Shown here: piece after piece, positions 8,176-16,663 of the stretch
Position numbering within the stretch: position 1 is the first letter of the stretch
Layout: every line of letters begins with the position of its first letter
Origin: a virus
IMG/VR virus record: IMGVR_UViG_3300011115_000670
Location: 1 to 31,002 of that record
DNA length: 31,002 nucleotides
Direction: 5' to 3' (one strand)
Translations under genes and position numbers: made by a program
The notes under the pieces: generated by a model
Seen by the model: only the letters and a program-made list of their open reading frames with translations
What the model was told of the DNA's origin: nothing
Database searches by the model: none

Positions 8176-8180
8176 GTTTG

Positions 8181-9038
8181 TTAGGCAGTCTTAACGTGCG
8201 CGCCGGCGGTGTTGTCACCGAGAGCAGCGCCGAACATAACATCCAGCGAGGCCCACGCGGAGCGGCTTGAGAGGGAGCCCCAGGTGTTGAGCTGGACGGA
8301 CAGACCGAGATCAGGCAGGGTGATGGTGCGGGAGCCAGCAAGCAGCGAAGCCACACCAGGATCGACCATCGGCAGACCGGCCGCGGCGGCGACCGCCTCG
8401 GGTCCGACCGCGAAGCCGTAGATGTTCGTGCCAGCGCCATCCCAACGGGTGTTGAGGATGACCGCATCGAAACCATACGAGCCCGGGCGGTAGGACGAAT
8501 TTTGAATCCCGAAGCCGAGCGTGTCGGTGGGCAGCAGCTGCGCGAAGGCAGTGCCGTCGAGGATCAGGTGGCGCATCGAGCTCTTAGCGACCGCACCCCA
8601 GAGGGTCTTGGCGTTCGCTGCGGAGAACGAAGCCTGTGCAACGGTGACGTTGCTCGGAAAGTTCGTCGCGGTGATCGGCGCCAGGGCGATGTCGATGATC
8701 TTGTTAGCCAAGACCTGCGCATTGATCGCGGCAAGCTGCTCGAGGCGGAAGCCCTGGTTGAGCTCTTGGCTCGAGAGATTGTAGCTCTTCGAGTAGTGCT
8801 TAACCTGGACGGCGACGTTGGTGACGTTCGTGTCACCCGTCTCGAAATTCGTCGGGTTGGTCTGGACCGAGCCGGCCGCGTTGGCCTTGCGGACTTGAAC
8901 CATCGCGTTCTGGTTCATCATGTCGGTCGTAAAGTCCGTGCTGAAAGCGCGGAGGGGAGCCAGGCGGTTGCCCAGCGTCGTCAGGGTGGCCTCGGCAAGC
9001 GTGTCGAGGACGAGGGAGGAGCTCAGGGAATTAGCCAT
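8181..9038 (-). CDS. Major capsid protein (HK97-like fold expected)
   Basis: 285 aa, ATG at 9038. It follows the protease/scaffold gene and precedes the neck genes, the standard slot. The N-terminal helix (LVLDTLAEATLTTLGNRLA) and the strand-rich region with VQVKHYSKSYNLSSQEL, then the A-domain-like middle (LILDGTAFAQLLPTDTLGF), and the end (AWASLDVMFGAALGDNTAGA) fit a small P22/HK97-type coat protein. The leader AATAACCACTAACC... has no Shine-Dalgarno sequence despite the high expression expected. It is followed by two hairpins. Confidence 0.8.
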   Translation of the reverse strand: MANSLSSSLVLDTLAEATLTTLGNRLAPLRAFSTDFTTDMMNQNAMVQVRKANAAGSVQTNPTNFETGDTNVTNVAVQVKHYSKSYNLSSQELNQGFRLEQLAAINAQVLANKIIDIALAPITATNFPSNVTVAQASFSAANAKTLWGAVAKSSMRHLILDGTAFAQLLPTDTLGFGIQNSSYRPGSYGFDAVILNTRWDGAGTNIYGFAVGPEAVAAAAGLPMVDPGVASLLAGSRTITLPDLGLSVQLNTWGSLSSRSAWASLDVMFGAALGDNTAGAHVKTA

Positions 9039-9060
9039 GAGAGTAGTAGGTTAGTGGTTA

Positions 9061-10095
9061 TTATTTACGGGCGGAAAAAGCGGCGAAAAGAGCCTCGCGG
9101 TTCATCTTGCGGAAGGCGCGCTTTTCGGATCCCTCGGGCATCGCCTCATATCCGGCGAGCATCTCCTCGGGCGTCTTGAAAGTGGCGCTCTTGCGGGCCA
9201 GCTGCGCGTGCGCGACCTTGACCGGCGCGACACCAAGCTGGCGGGCATCGAAGGCAGCGAGATCCTCGACCTTAACCTTGAGCTCGTCGCGCTCCTTGGA
9301 GAGCTCGGCAACGGCGGCCTCGGCCTTGGCCTTATCGGCGGTCAGCGTGGCGATCAGGGTGTCCTTTTCAGCCAGCGCGGCCTTGTGGGTTTCGGTGAGC
9401 TTGGAGAGCTCGGCAACTTGCTTCTCGGCCTCGGCCTTGAAGGTGGCGATTTCGGAATCCTTGGCAGCGAGAGCGGCGGCGTCAGGCGCGGCCACGACCT
9501 CGGGCTTGGTTTCAGTGGTCATAGAGGGAGTCTGTAAAGTTGCAGGCGCGTCAACAGCGGAGAGCAGGCCGTTAGGATTTGCAGCGGGTCGCTGCACCAG
9601 ATCGGCGGACATCACGTTTGCGATGCGCATGCTGGGCGCGGAGCGTAGCGCTCCGCTGGGCGCGGAGTCGCCAAGAGCGGCTGGGATCTCGCTGCCATCG
9701 GCCAGAACCCATACTGGCCGGTATTCGAGCACCAGCGAGACCCCAAATTGATCGGGCACTTTCTGCGCGAGCTCTACCAGCTTATCATAGGTGGCACCGG
9801 CCTCGCGCTTGAAAGACTCGAGGAATTCGAAGGACTTGGCCTTGATCTTGTTCCCCTCGCGATAAATGCCGCTGAAAAAGCCGATCTCCTGGCCGAGCCG
9901 ATCGGATCCTGCGCCGTCGTGTTTAAGATAAGCGCGAAGGCTCTTGCCGAGCAGAAGGCGCATCGCGTCGTCAATGCTCTTGTCGTCGATGTAGAGACCG
10001 TGGCCGGCGGCCTCGATCCCGCCGGTGATCAGCGAGACGTTGGCGAAGCCGCTGGCGTCAGCGGAGAACTCCTGGAGGCAAACGCGATGGCTCAT
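9061..10095 (-). CDS. Prohead protease fused to scaffold domain
   Basis: 344 aa from ATG 10095 (upstream extension to 10188 runs inside the portal gene and is unlikely). Residues about 1-130 resemble caudoviral prohead serine proteases: a probable catalytic His59 in YLKHDGAGSD and Ser120 in DQFGVSLVL, with the strand GFFSGIYREGNKI between them. Residues about 185-290 are an Ala/Glu/Lys coiled coil (for example AALAEKDTLIATLTADKAKA), as in scaffolding proteins, and the basic C-terminus ends REALFAAFSARK. Protease and scaffold in one chain, encoded between portal and coat protein, is a known arrangement. The catalytic assignment is inferred from pattern only. Confidence 0.65.
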   Translation of the reverse strand: MSHRVCLQEFSADASGFANVSLITGGIEAAGHGLYIDDKSIDDAMRLLLGKSLRAYLKHDGAGSDRLGQEIGFFSGIYREGNKIKAKSFEFLESFKREAGATYDKLVELAQKVPDQFGVSLVLEYRPVWVLADGSEIPAALGDSAPSGALRSAPSMRIANVMSADLVQRPAANPNGLLSAVDAPATLQTPSMTTETKPEVVAAPDAAALAAKDSEIATFKAEAEKQVAELSKLTETHKAALAEKDTLIATLTADKAKAEAAVAELSKERDELKVKVEDLAAFDARQLGVAPVKVAHAQLARKSATFKTPEEMLAGYEAMPEGSEKRAFRKMNREALFAAFSARK

Positions 10096-10112
10096 AATTG
10101 GTTCAGAATTCG

Positions 10113-11945
10113 TCAACTTTCGCGCTCGATCTCGAGCACCTTGCGCTCGGCCCAGGCATAGCCGGCGTCGCCACCCCAGAGCGCCCATGCAATGCGGCCG
10201 GCGGATGGGTAGCCTGGCTCGCCCGGGTTGAATCCTTCGCCCTGCTTATCCACCTCATGCCGGCGGAAAAACGATTTCATGCGAAAGATCGTTTCCGTCG
10301 ATAGGGCCCGGCCGTTTGAAATGTCGCGTGCACGAGCCACTCCGACGGCAGTGCCTCCGCGGTTGAACTCCTCGCGCCAGCGTAAGCCTCGGGCGGCCTC
10401 CTCGCGCATGGCGTCGGTCGGCTCGGTGTTCACCTGCAGCGCGGCCTGGGAGAGTGCGGCGGCGTCGCTTGGAATCTGCACCGGCACCGGGATCGGCTCG
10501 TTAGCCGTTGGCGACAGATCGCCGCGGAGGCCGGGCACCGGCAGGCCTGCGTCCTCGAGCGCTTGATTTTCAGCGGCGCGGCCGGCGATGTGGCTCTTAA
10601 GGTCAATGCCACGCTCGGCGCAGATGTCGCTAAGATTGATGATGCCCGACAGATAGTCCTCGCGCTGGGCGGCAGCGTCGCGGCCGAAATCCACGGTCAG
10701 CCGCGGCGGCATCGTGAATGACCATTTCCACCAGTCAGCATTCGCTGGCAGCCTGCCATTCTTAATCGCCTTCGCGATGGCGTACCCGACGGCGCGCCGA
10801 GCGAACGGCTTAAGCAGATCCTGGCGATCCTCGACGCTGCGCATGGCGGTTGAGATCACGAAGCGGGTGTTGGCTCCGCCGAGCGCGCTAATGTCCCAAG
10901 CTAATTCAAACGGCCAGTTGATGCCGGCCATCGCGTTACGCAGCAGCCGGTCCATGAATTTCTGCCAGGCATCGCCCGGGCGGTCATTCTTGAACGCCTC
11001 GAGCTTGGATCCGCTGCCGGCCTTAAAGTGCCGGACCATACCGCCGAAAAACTCCTTGGCGGCGACATCCTGGCCGACGTAGGGAGCGCCGGAAAGCGCG
11101 ACCGCTGGGTCGCTCGTGTCAGCCAGTCCGCTCTCGTTGTACTCGATTAGCCCAATGCTCGAGGCGAGCGCCGATGCCATCTTCTCGTACCCCTGCACCG
11201 TGCGCAGATCCTTTAGATCCAGGATGGCGTGCGCGAAGCCTGGAAGACCGCGGAACTGATTAATCCAGGCCGGCTCGGCCAGCAGCATCATGTCCCGAGC
11301 GGTAACGTATTCGCGAGCCTCAGGCATCTCCTCCTCGCTGCCGGGCAGCTGGGATTCCTCCTCGACGTAAAAGGCGACCGGCCGGCCCTGCGGGTTGATA
11401 ACGACGCCGTCAACGCAGCGGAGACCCTGATACGGTCCTGATGTCAGGAAGCCGTCGCGGTCGAGCTTGTCGCTGCTAGGGTTGTGGATCCCTTCACTCG
11501 GGATCAGCTGGATCGCCGGAAATGCGGTTTCGTATTCGGTCAGGATGGCGCCGACATCGCCGTCTCGGTCCACGGCAACGGATGCGAGGAAAAGGCTCGT
11601 CTGGAAATCGCGGCCGCTGATGTCAGCGATCGGATACCATTCATTGAGCAGCCACTCGCGTGCCCTTTCGCCCCAGACCTGATCGGCGCCCTCGTACTTT
11701 GGCAGCCAGGACCGGCCGACGGCGTACATCGCCTTGGCGTCGATCGCGCCCTTAGCCGGCCCTAAGTTGGCGTAAAGTTTGCGCGAATCGCTCAACAGCT
11801 GCGCCCGATCCGTTGAATTTACCTCGCTCGAGATGCTGCCGATGGTGCGGACCTCGAGCGGTCGCCGCACGATCTCCTTGCGGTTAGTAGCGTCGAACAG
11901 AGCGCCCAGCGCTGCGCGGAATCGTTGCGGGAGTGGCGTCGGCAT
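10113..11945 (-). CDS. Portal protein (lambda gpB type) with extra C-terminal domain
   Basis: 610 aa, ATG at 11945. Residues about 35-430 have the look of lambda-family portals: LYANLGPAKGAIDAKAMYAVG, YPIADISGRDFQTSLFLA, IQLIPSEGIHNPSS, GVVINPQGRPVAFYV and WPFELAWDISALGGANTRFV. The portal ring is the DNA entry/exit channel of the capsid. Residues about 525-608 form an added domain (RWREEFNRGGTAVGVARARD ... GYPSAGRIAWALWGGDAGYAW) that I have seen in other phage head proteins and near-portal proteins. It lies 17 bp before the protease gene and 2 bp after the gpW-position gene. Confidence 0.8.
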   Translation of the reverse strand: MPTPLPQRFRAALGALFDATNRKEIVRRPLEVRTIGSISSEVNSTDRAQLLSDSRKLYANLGPAKGAIDAKAMYAVGRSWLPKYEGADQVWGERAREWLLNEWYPIADISGRDFQTSLFLASVAVDRDGDVGAILTEYETAFPAIQLIPSEGIHNPSSDKLDRDGFLTSGPYQGLRCVDGVVINPQGRPVAFYVEEESQLPGSEEEMPEAREYVTARDMMLLAEPAWINQFRGLPGFAHAILDLKDLRTVQGYEKMASALASSIGLIEYNESGLADTSDPAVALSGAPYVGQDVAAKEFFGGMVRHFKAGSGSKLEAFKNDRPGDAWQKFMDRLLRNAMAGINWPFELAWDISALGGANTRFVISTAMRSVEDRQDLLKPFARRAVGYAIAKAIKNGRLPANADWWKWSFTMPPRLTVDFGRDAAAQREDYLSGIINLSDICAERGIDLKSHIAGRAAENQALEDAGLPVPGLRGDLSPTANEPIPVPVQIPSDAAALSQAALQVNTEPTDAMREEAARGLRWREEFNRGGTAVGVARARDISNGRALSTETIFRMKSFFRRHEVDKQGEGFNPGEPGYPSAGRIAWALWGGDAGYAWAERKVLEIERES

Positions 11946-11947
11946 AG

Positions 11948-12226
11948 TCAGCGAAGGAAAGCGGCGGTCTGCGACACGGGTGCAGTAAATCCTGCGTCAA
12001 TCGTCTGAATGGCGAGCTCGGTCGCCATGATCAGATCGGCAATCGTCGTCCCCGGGAGAGCTTGGACCGTGATGGACTTACCGTTTAGCGCCGTGCCGAC
12101 GATCTGGCCGTTCTGCGCGCTCATGTCGGTCCACTTGGAAGCCTGCAGGTCTTCGAGCCATTTCCGCGGGTTCGCCGCGTTGTTCCGCCTCGCTTGACGC
12201 AGCAGAATGGAGACGAGGATTTTCAT
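11948..12226 (-). CDS. gpW-position small head-tail joining protein
   Basis: 92 aa, ATG at 12226. A basic N-terminal helix (ILVSILLRQARRNNAANPRKWLEDL) is followed by TDMSAQNGQIVGTALNGKSI and a helix TTIADLIMATELAIQTIDAG. In lambda-type head modules gpW is encoded directly before the portal, as here, but the match to gpW is by order and size rather than a clear sequence motif. The enzyme island separates it from the terminase. Confidence 0.45.
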   Translation of the reverse strand: MKILVSILLRQARRNNAANPRKWLEDLQASKWTDMSAQNGQIVGTALNGKSITVQALPGTTIADLIMATELAIQTIDAGFTAPVSQTAAFLR

Positions 12227-12244
12227 CTGAAAACGCTCGGCGCG

Positions 12245-12946
12245 TCAACGTAGCCCGGCGTGAGCGATGTCTATTGCCGAGATCTCGGGCGGCCGCATCT
12301 CGCCAGTCTTGCGCAGCGTGGAGAACTCGACCCGCAGATTATCGCGCACGATGCAGTACGCTTGACGCAGCGAGCCTTTGACCAGGCTTTCCGGGTGTAT
12401 CGGACAGCCGGCCTCGCGCAGTTGCTCGAGCTTGCTAAAGGTCTGGAAGTACTCGGCCGCGGCCAGTCCGCCCATGATGGCGAAGCGGTCATTGATGCCA
12501 CCGAACCGGCCCCACCAGGGTGTTAGCGCCTCGTTAATGATCGGCGTGTAGGTCTGGTCGAATGAGTGGAAGAACAGATCCGGCCGCACGCGCACGAACA
12601 GATCAGCATCGCCCACCGGATGATCGCTGTAGAGTTTCCAGCCCTGCTCTAGTTGCCAGAGTTGCCGCAAGACAGCCTGCACCGGCACGCTGCGCGCATA
12701 CGGCTCGAAGCGGACCGGCTCCGCCGGCTCGGCTAGCTCGGGCTGGCTCGGCTCTACCTTGCTAATCAGGGTTTTCGGCCGGAACAGCTGCTGCGTGATT
12801 TTCCAGTCGTCGGCGTCTTCATCCTGCACCGTAGAAATGTAGAAGTGCAGAGGTTTCGGCAGATGCCTGGCGACATGCCAGTTGAACGTGTGCGCGCAGG
12901 TTTTCCATGTGCGCATGTGGCCGGCGATGATGATAACGGATCCCAT
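12245..12946 (-). CDS. Glycosyltransferase-like protein
   Basis: 233 aa, ATG at 12946. It starts with a strand and loop IIIAGHMRTWKTCAHTF, then strand LHFYISTVQDEDADDW, a segment DADLFVRVRPDLFFHSF (about 113-129) and NDRFAIMGGLAAAEYF (about 151-166). This order (GHMRT, RVRPDLFF, NDRFA) is one I recognise from glycosyltransferase-like proteins of phages and large viruses; the Asp residues of RVRPD probably take the role of the nucleotide-sugar site. It forms an apparent set with the methyltransferase and radical SAM genes upstream, 3 bp away from the former. Substrate unknown. Confidence 0.55.
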   Translation of the reverse strand: MGSVIIIAGHMRTWKTCAHTFNWHVARHLPKPLHFYISTVQDEDADDWKITQQLFRPKTLISKVEPSQPELAEPAEPVRFEPYARSVPVQAVLRQLWQLEQGWKLYSDHPVGDADLFVRVRPDLFFHSFDQTYTPIINEALTPWWGRFGGINDRFAIMGGLAAAEYFQTFSKLEQLREAGCPIHPESLVKGSLRQAYCIVRDNLRVEFSTLRKTGEMRPPEISAIDIAHAGLR

Positions 12947-12949
12947 AAA

Positions 12950-13486
12950 TTAGGAAGCGCGACTTAGCACGAGCAGACCCCACTGCGAATGATAATACTG
13001 GAGCACGCACCATTCGGGATTATCTGCGAGAAATTCGAAGATGGCCTTAACGATGCCTTCGCCGCTTTCTCCGTCCTGGGCGAACTTGTACGCATCATGC
13101 AGCGCGATATATCTGCGCACCATTGGAGCATGCTTTAGCTCGGCCTCGACCTGGGCGGCATTGTGCAGCGTGTCGATAAACAGCAGGTCCGTCGGCTCGA
13201 TCAGATCCAGCTTCGCCGTGTCGGCGCGGTGCCACTGCCATTTGACAGTCGCACTAGGTGGGAATTCAAATTGCGGATCATCGCGGTCATAGGATGTGAG
13301 CTCGCCGCCGCCGCCGGCTTCGAGTCCTGCTGCAATGGCAATCGTGCTCTGGCCCGTGCGGATCCCAAATTCCGTAGCCGTGCGGCAGCTTGCGGCCAGC
13401 TGCTTTAGCTGGTGCATGTGCGGCAGCATGTCCTTGTGCCCGTGGAATGCGGCGCGCTCCTCGAAGAGAGTCTGAAGCGGCGTCAT
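12950..13486 (-). CDS. Class I SAM-dependent methyltransferase
   Basis: 178 aa, ATG at 13486 overlapping the radical SAM stop (ATGA). A Rossmann motif I is seen at ATEFGIRTGQSTIAIA (about 37-52), motif II-like LTSYDRDD (63-70) and the acidic motif DLLFIDTLHNAAQVEAEL, followed by RRYIALHDAY. The pattern FIDTLH...AEL....RYIALHD matches Methyltransf_24 / cephalosporin-hydroxylase-like small methyltransferases. It would methylate a small molecule or sugar in the cytoplasm; the substrate cannot be told. Sits in the enzyme island between terminase and portal. Confidence 0.7.
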   Translation of the reverse strand: MTPLQTLFEERAAFHGHKDMLPHMHQLKQLAASCRTATEFGIRTGQSTIAIAAGLEAGGGGELTSYDRDDPQFEFPPSATVKWQWHRADTAKLDLIEPTDLLFIDTLHNAAQVEAELKHAPMVRRYIALHDAYKFAQDGESGEGIVKAIFEFLADNPEWCVLQYYHSQWGLLVLSRAS

Positions 13487-14826
13487 AACTTCATCTCTCG
13501 GAGCTTCGCCGCACCGTCTGGGTTCGCCACATAGGCTTCGTCGATTTTAGCGGCAGCGTATTTTTCAAGTGAGCCAGTTACCTTGAGGGTGTGCAGCGGT
13601 GTTCCTTCAATCTCAGCGGTTCCGCTCAGTTGATGCGTGTCTAATCCGCCGGTGTCGTAAAGGTCTTTTATGTAGGCGATTGTTTCCTGCTGCTGCTCCT
13701 TGGTTTCTCCAGGAAGTCCGACGGTAAAGGTACCGTGAACGGTCATCCCTAGCTTTTTCAGCATGCGCGCCGTGTCGGCTGCCTTCGCTAGATTCAGCCG
13801 CTTATTGATGATCTTATCAATTACGGTCTGCGATCCACTCTCGAAGCCGAGCTTAACGCCGCGGCAGCCGCATTCAATCATGAGCTTCCAGGTCTCTTCC
13901 TTGATCGTGTCGGCTCGGCACATTGCGAACCAAGGCAGGCGGAACTCTTCCATTACCCGGGAGATCAGCCGCGTGTGCTTCTCGGTTAGATTAAACGTGT
14001 CGTCGTCCAGATAGATGCTCTTGTAGCGCACGCCCTTCGTCCAGGCATCGTCGATCTGCGTTTTGATCGCTCCGCGGACCCACTCGGGCGAATGGCAGCG
14101 CACCGTGCGCGCTCTGGTGCCATCTGGATCGTTGCCAGTCATTACCGCCGGCCAGACGCAGAAAATGCACTTGTAAGGACAGCCGCGGCTCGTGATCAGC
14201 TGCAGCTGCGGCGCCTCCTGGCCTTTCGGGCATGCGTCCCAGTAATTACCGACTGCGACCTCATCGTGCAGCGGGTACGGTAGGCTGTCCATCTCCTGCA
14301 CTGTCAGCAGATCGTGCGCGATCACGCCACGCTGGCCGCGGATCACGCGCAGCACTTGCTTGTCGTATTCGCCCTGGACGATCGCCGCGATGTTACGGTG
14401 CCGGCCTAGGATCTCGTCGGCCTTGGTAATGTCGAGCGGCCCGCAAAGGATGATCTGCGCCTTCGTCTTCGAGGCGAACCAGTCGATCACTTTCTCGTCA
14501 TGCACCCAGGCTGCGGTCGCTGTCTCGAGCACGACCCAATCAGGCGGATCGGCAAGAACTGCGTCAAAAAACTGCTGGTAGGATTCGCCCCGGGCGATCG
14601 AGTCTCGGATCTCCACTGTCGCATCTGGCAGTGTCGCCCGGGTGCGGGCGGCGGCCGAAGCTAGGAAGAACGGAAACGGCAGATAGCCTCCGTGTCGGAA
14701 TTCGCCCGGCGCGTGCACCGAGTAGCGGGTGAACGGCCAGCGAGAGCCGGCGCGCACGCCGATCAGCAGCTGCTGCGTCTTCAAATCCACATCCCACCAG
14801 GGAGGGTTAGAGAATAGAACTTTCAT
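13483..14826 (-). CDS. Radical SAM enzyme with N-terminal B12-binding-like domain
   Basis: 447 aa, ATG at 14826. Residues about 1-165 form a Rossmann-like domain (MKVLFSNPPWWDVD, then DWVVLETATAAW) as in B12-binding radical SAM proteins, though no DxHxxG motif is present. The [4Fe-4S] motif is CPYKCIFC (Cys216, Cys220, Cys223). Further hallmarks are IYLDDDTFNL (271-280), KLGFESGS (325-332) and GTFTVGLPGET (365-375). Such enzymes carry out methylations and other radical chemistry. Its place between terminase and portal, coupled to a methyltransferase, is unusual and suggests a joint modification job, which is inference. Confidence 0.85.
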   Translation of the reverse strand: MKVLFSNPPWWDVDLKTQQLLIGVRAGSRWPFTRYSVHAPGEFRHGGYLPFPFFLASAAARTRATLPDATVEIRDSIARGESYQQFFDAVLADPPDWVVLETATAAWVHDEKVIDWFASKTKAQIILCGPLDITKADEILGRHRNIAAIVQGEYDKQVLRVIRGQRGVIAHDLLTVQEMDSLPYPLHDEVAVGNYWDACPKGQEAPQLQLITSRGCPYKCIFCVWPAVMTGNDPDGTRARTVRCHSPEWVRGAIKTQIDDAWTKGVRYKSIYLDDDTFNLTEKHTRLISRVMEEFRLPWFAMCRADTIKEETWKLMIECGCRGVKLGFESGSQTVIDKIINKRLNLAKAADTARMLKKLGMTVHGTFTVGLPGETKEQQQETIAYIKDLYDTGGLDTHQLSGTAEIEGTPLHTLKVTGSLEKYAAAKIDEAYVANPDGAAKLREMKL

Positions 14827-14863
14827 AACGTCTGATTTATGGGGTGTCGTCGCGTTTAGTGTC

Positions 14864-16663
14864 TTATGTATCGGATGCCGTGCTGGCGTCCATCTTCTCG
14901 GGTGATGGTAACAGCTGTAGCGCGAGCGCCACGGCCACTTGCATGGCCTCGCAGTCCCACATGTGATTGGCCCCGGTCTTCGTCCACCGCCACTCGCTGC
15001 GGCCCGTGCTCTTGCTGATTCGCTCGCGCTTCACCTCGCCGCGGAGATGGCGTGCGTACTCTTCGCCATGATCAGCGCCGCATTCCCAGGCGTGCGAGTT
15101 GCCGGCGACCAGTGCGGCCAGAACGTCCTTAACCGGGTCTGACGCCCAGAACATATAGCGAGCATAACCTCCGGGCACCTGCGTCTGCTTAATGCTGGAG
15201 TGGAATTTCTGAACTTTCTGGCCGTTTGGCCGGATGTGCACGAATGAGTCGTCGCCGCTGCCGTGGAGCGCGGTCCAGCCGAAGCGGATGCAGTCCTCGT
15301 ACACATGCGCGGTGCTGAACTGCGCGTCCTGGAAGCATAGCTGCGACTCGACCCCAAAGTGCTGCCGGATCCCCTCGGCCTGCTCGGTGGTACTGAGTTT
15401 GCCACGCCATAGCAGCTGAGAGCCTCCGTCGCTCTTCCAGGCGCGCACAACCGCCCAGAAATGATCACGCTGGCGGTCGATCGTCATCATGCGCCGCGCC
15501 TCGTTCTCGACCTTCTCGCGGCCCCTAGCGTGCATGTCCGCGAGCGTGTATGTTCCGCGGAGCTCGACAGTCGTGCGGTTCAGCTGCGCCTCTTCGTTAC
15601 GCCACGGCAGCGCCAGCCGTTGCATGTAGAAATCGCGCAGCGGGTTGATCTGTCCGCGCTTCTTGAATTCGCCGGCCTGCAGGAACTCGACCGCTAGCTG
15701 GCCCATGTCCTCGGCCAAAATCGCGTTCCAGTTAAACGATCGGTGCTTGCCATCGCGATCTGCTCGCGGCGCGGAGTAGCGGCCGGTGCTGTTCCAGCGT
15801 GCCCGGGTGGCTGCGCTGTTAGCGTGCTCGTGCGCGCAGTGCGGACAGATCCAGCGCGTCGAGTTGCGCACCAGTTGCTCGTCCCACATGCCGTTTTCCT
15901 TGCGAGCGCCCTCGTCCCAGACGACGCAGACGCGCTTGGCCGGATCGTCGGCAGCGCGGCCGAAGAATTCCAGCGGCACGAAGCGCTGGCAGCCGAAACA
16001 CTGCACCGACCAGATCTGCGCCGTCCCTTCATGCCAGAGTCGGTCGAAGTCGTCGTCCGCATGCGATCCCTGGCTCTCGTTTAGAATCTTGCTGATGCCG
16101 TCGCGAGCGTAGGCAGAGACACGCCGGCGAGCATGCGTCAGCAGTCCTTGCCTCCAGAGCCAGCACTCGCTGTTCAGCTTCCAGCGGATCGACTTGCTCT
16201 GGAGATTATTCAGATTCGCCCCGTTAATTATCAGGTAGAAATCGCCAAAGTAGATTTCGCAGGTAGCGGCGTCGTGCTTGTTTTTCGGCAGCAGCCTGGC
16301 GACCGGCTCGCAGTTGCGCAGTAGGTTGCGGTAGCGTCCCTTGACATGCTCCGCGGCGCTCTCGTCGTCCTGCTGGGTCCACATGATCGGCCCGGGCTCG
16401 TTCGCTATGGCCCATAGGCTGCAGATCTCGACGAAGAGCGTCTTAAGCGTCTGGATCGCGGCCCGGCATGTAACCTCGCGCACGCGCTCGTCGGCGACGG
16501 CCTCGAACGGCTCGAGCAGATGCCGGCAGGTGCGGATGTCGAATGCGCCCTGGCGTGCGTAACCTCCGCCCAGCTGCACGAAGTCACGCGCCCAGTCGTG
16601 GATCGGCCGGCGATCTGGAAGCGCCCAGCCGCGGCGCCAGCCCTGCAGGATCTCCAGGCTCAT
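14864..16663 (-). CDS. Terminase large subunit (GpA family)
   Basis: 599 aa, ATG at 16663 overlapping the small-subunit stop (ATGA). N-terminal ATPase: LGGGYARQGAFDIRTCRHLL (31-50), the site expected for Walker A reads CRAAIQTLKTLF (66-77) rather than GKS/T, and IMWTQQDDESAAEHVKGR (93-110). A zinc ribbon typical of the GpA family is formed by Cys222/Cys225 and Cys273/Cys276. The C-terminal nuclease half contains SWRW-type segments near residues 560-580 (EWRWTKTGANHMWDCEAM), as in GpA. It packages DNA into the prohead. The probable Walker B segment WKLNSECW lacks the usual Asp before Glu. Confidence 0.88.
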   Translation of the reverse strand: MSLEILQGWRRGWALPDRRPIHDWARDFVQLGGGYARQGAFDIRTCRHLLEPFEAVADERVREVTCRAAIQTLKTLFVEICSLWAIANEPGPIMWTQQDDESAAEHVKGRYRNLLRNCEPVARLLPKNKHDAATCEIYFGDFYLIINGANLNNLQSKSIRWKLNSECWLWRQGLLTHARRRVSAYARDGISKILNESQGSHADDDFDRLWHEGTAQIWSVQCFGCQRFVPLEFFGRAADDPAKRVCVVWDEGARKENGMWDEQLVRNSTRWICPHCAHEHANSAATRARWNSTGRYSAPRADRDGKHRSFNWNAILAEDMGQLAVEFLQAGEFKKRGQINPLRDFYMQRLALPWRNEEAQLNRTTVELRGTYTLADMHARGREKVENEARRMMTIDRQRDHFWAVVRAWKSDGGSQLLWRGKLSTTEQAEGIRQHFGVESQLCFQDAQFSTAHVYEDCIRFGWTALHGSGDDSFVHIRPNGQKVQKFHSSIKQTQVPGGYARYMFWASDPVKDVLAALVAGNSHAWECGADHGEEYARHLRGEVKRERISKSTGRSEWRWTKTGANHMWDCEAMQVAVALALQLLPSPEKMDASTASDT

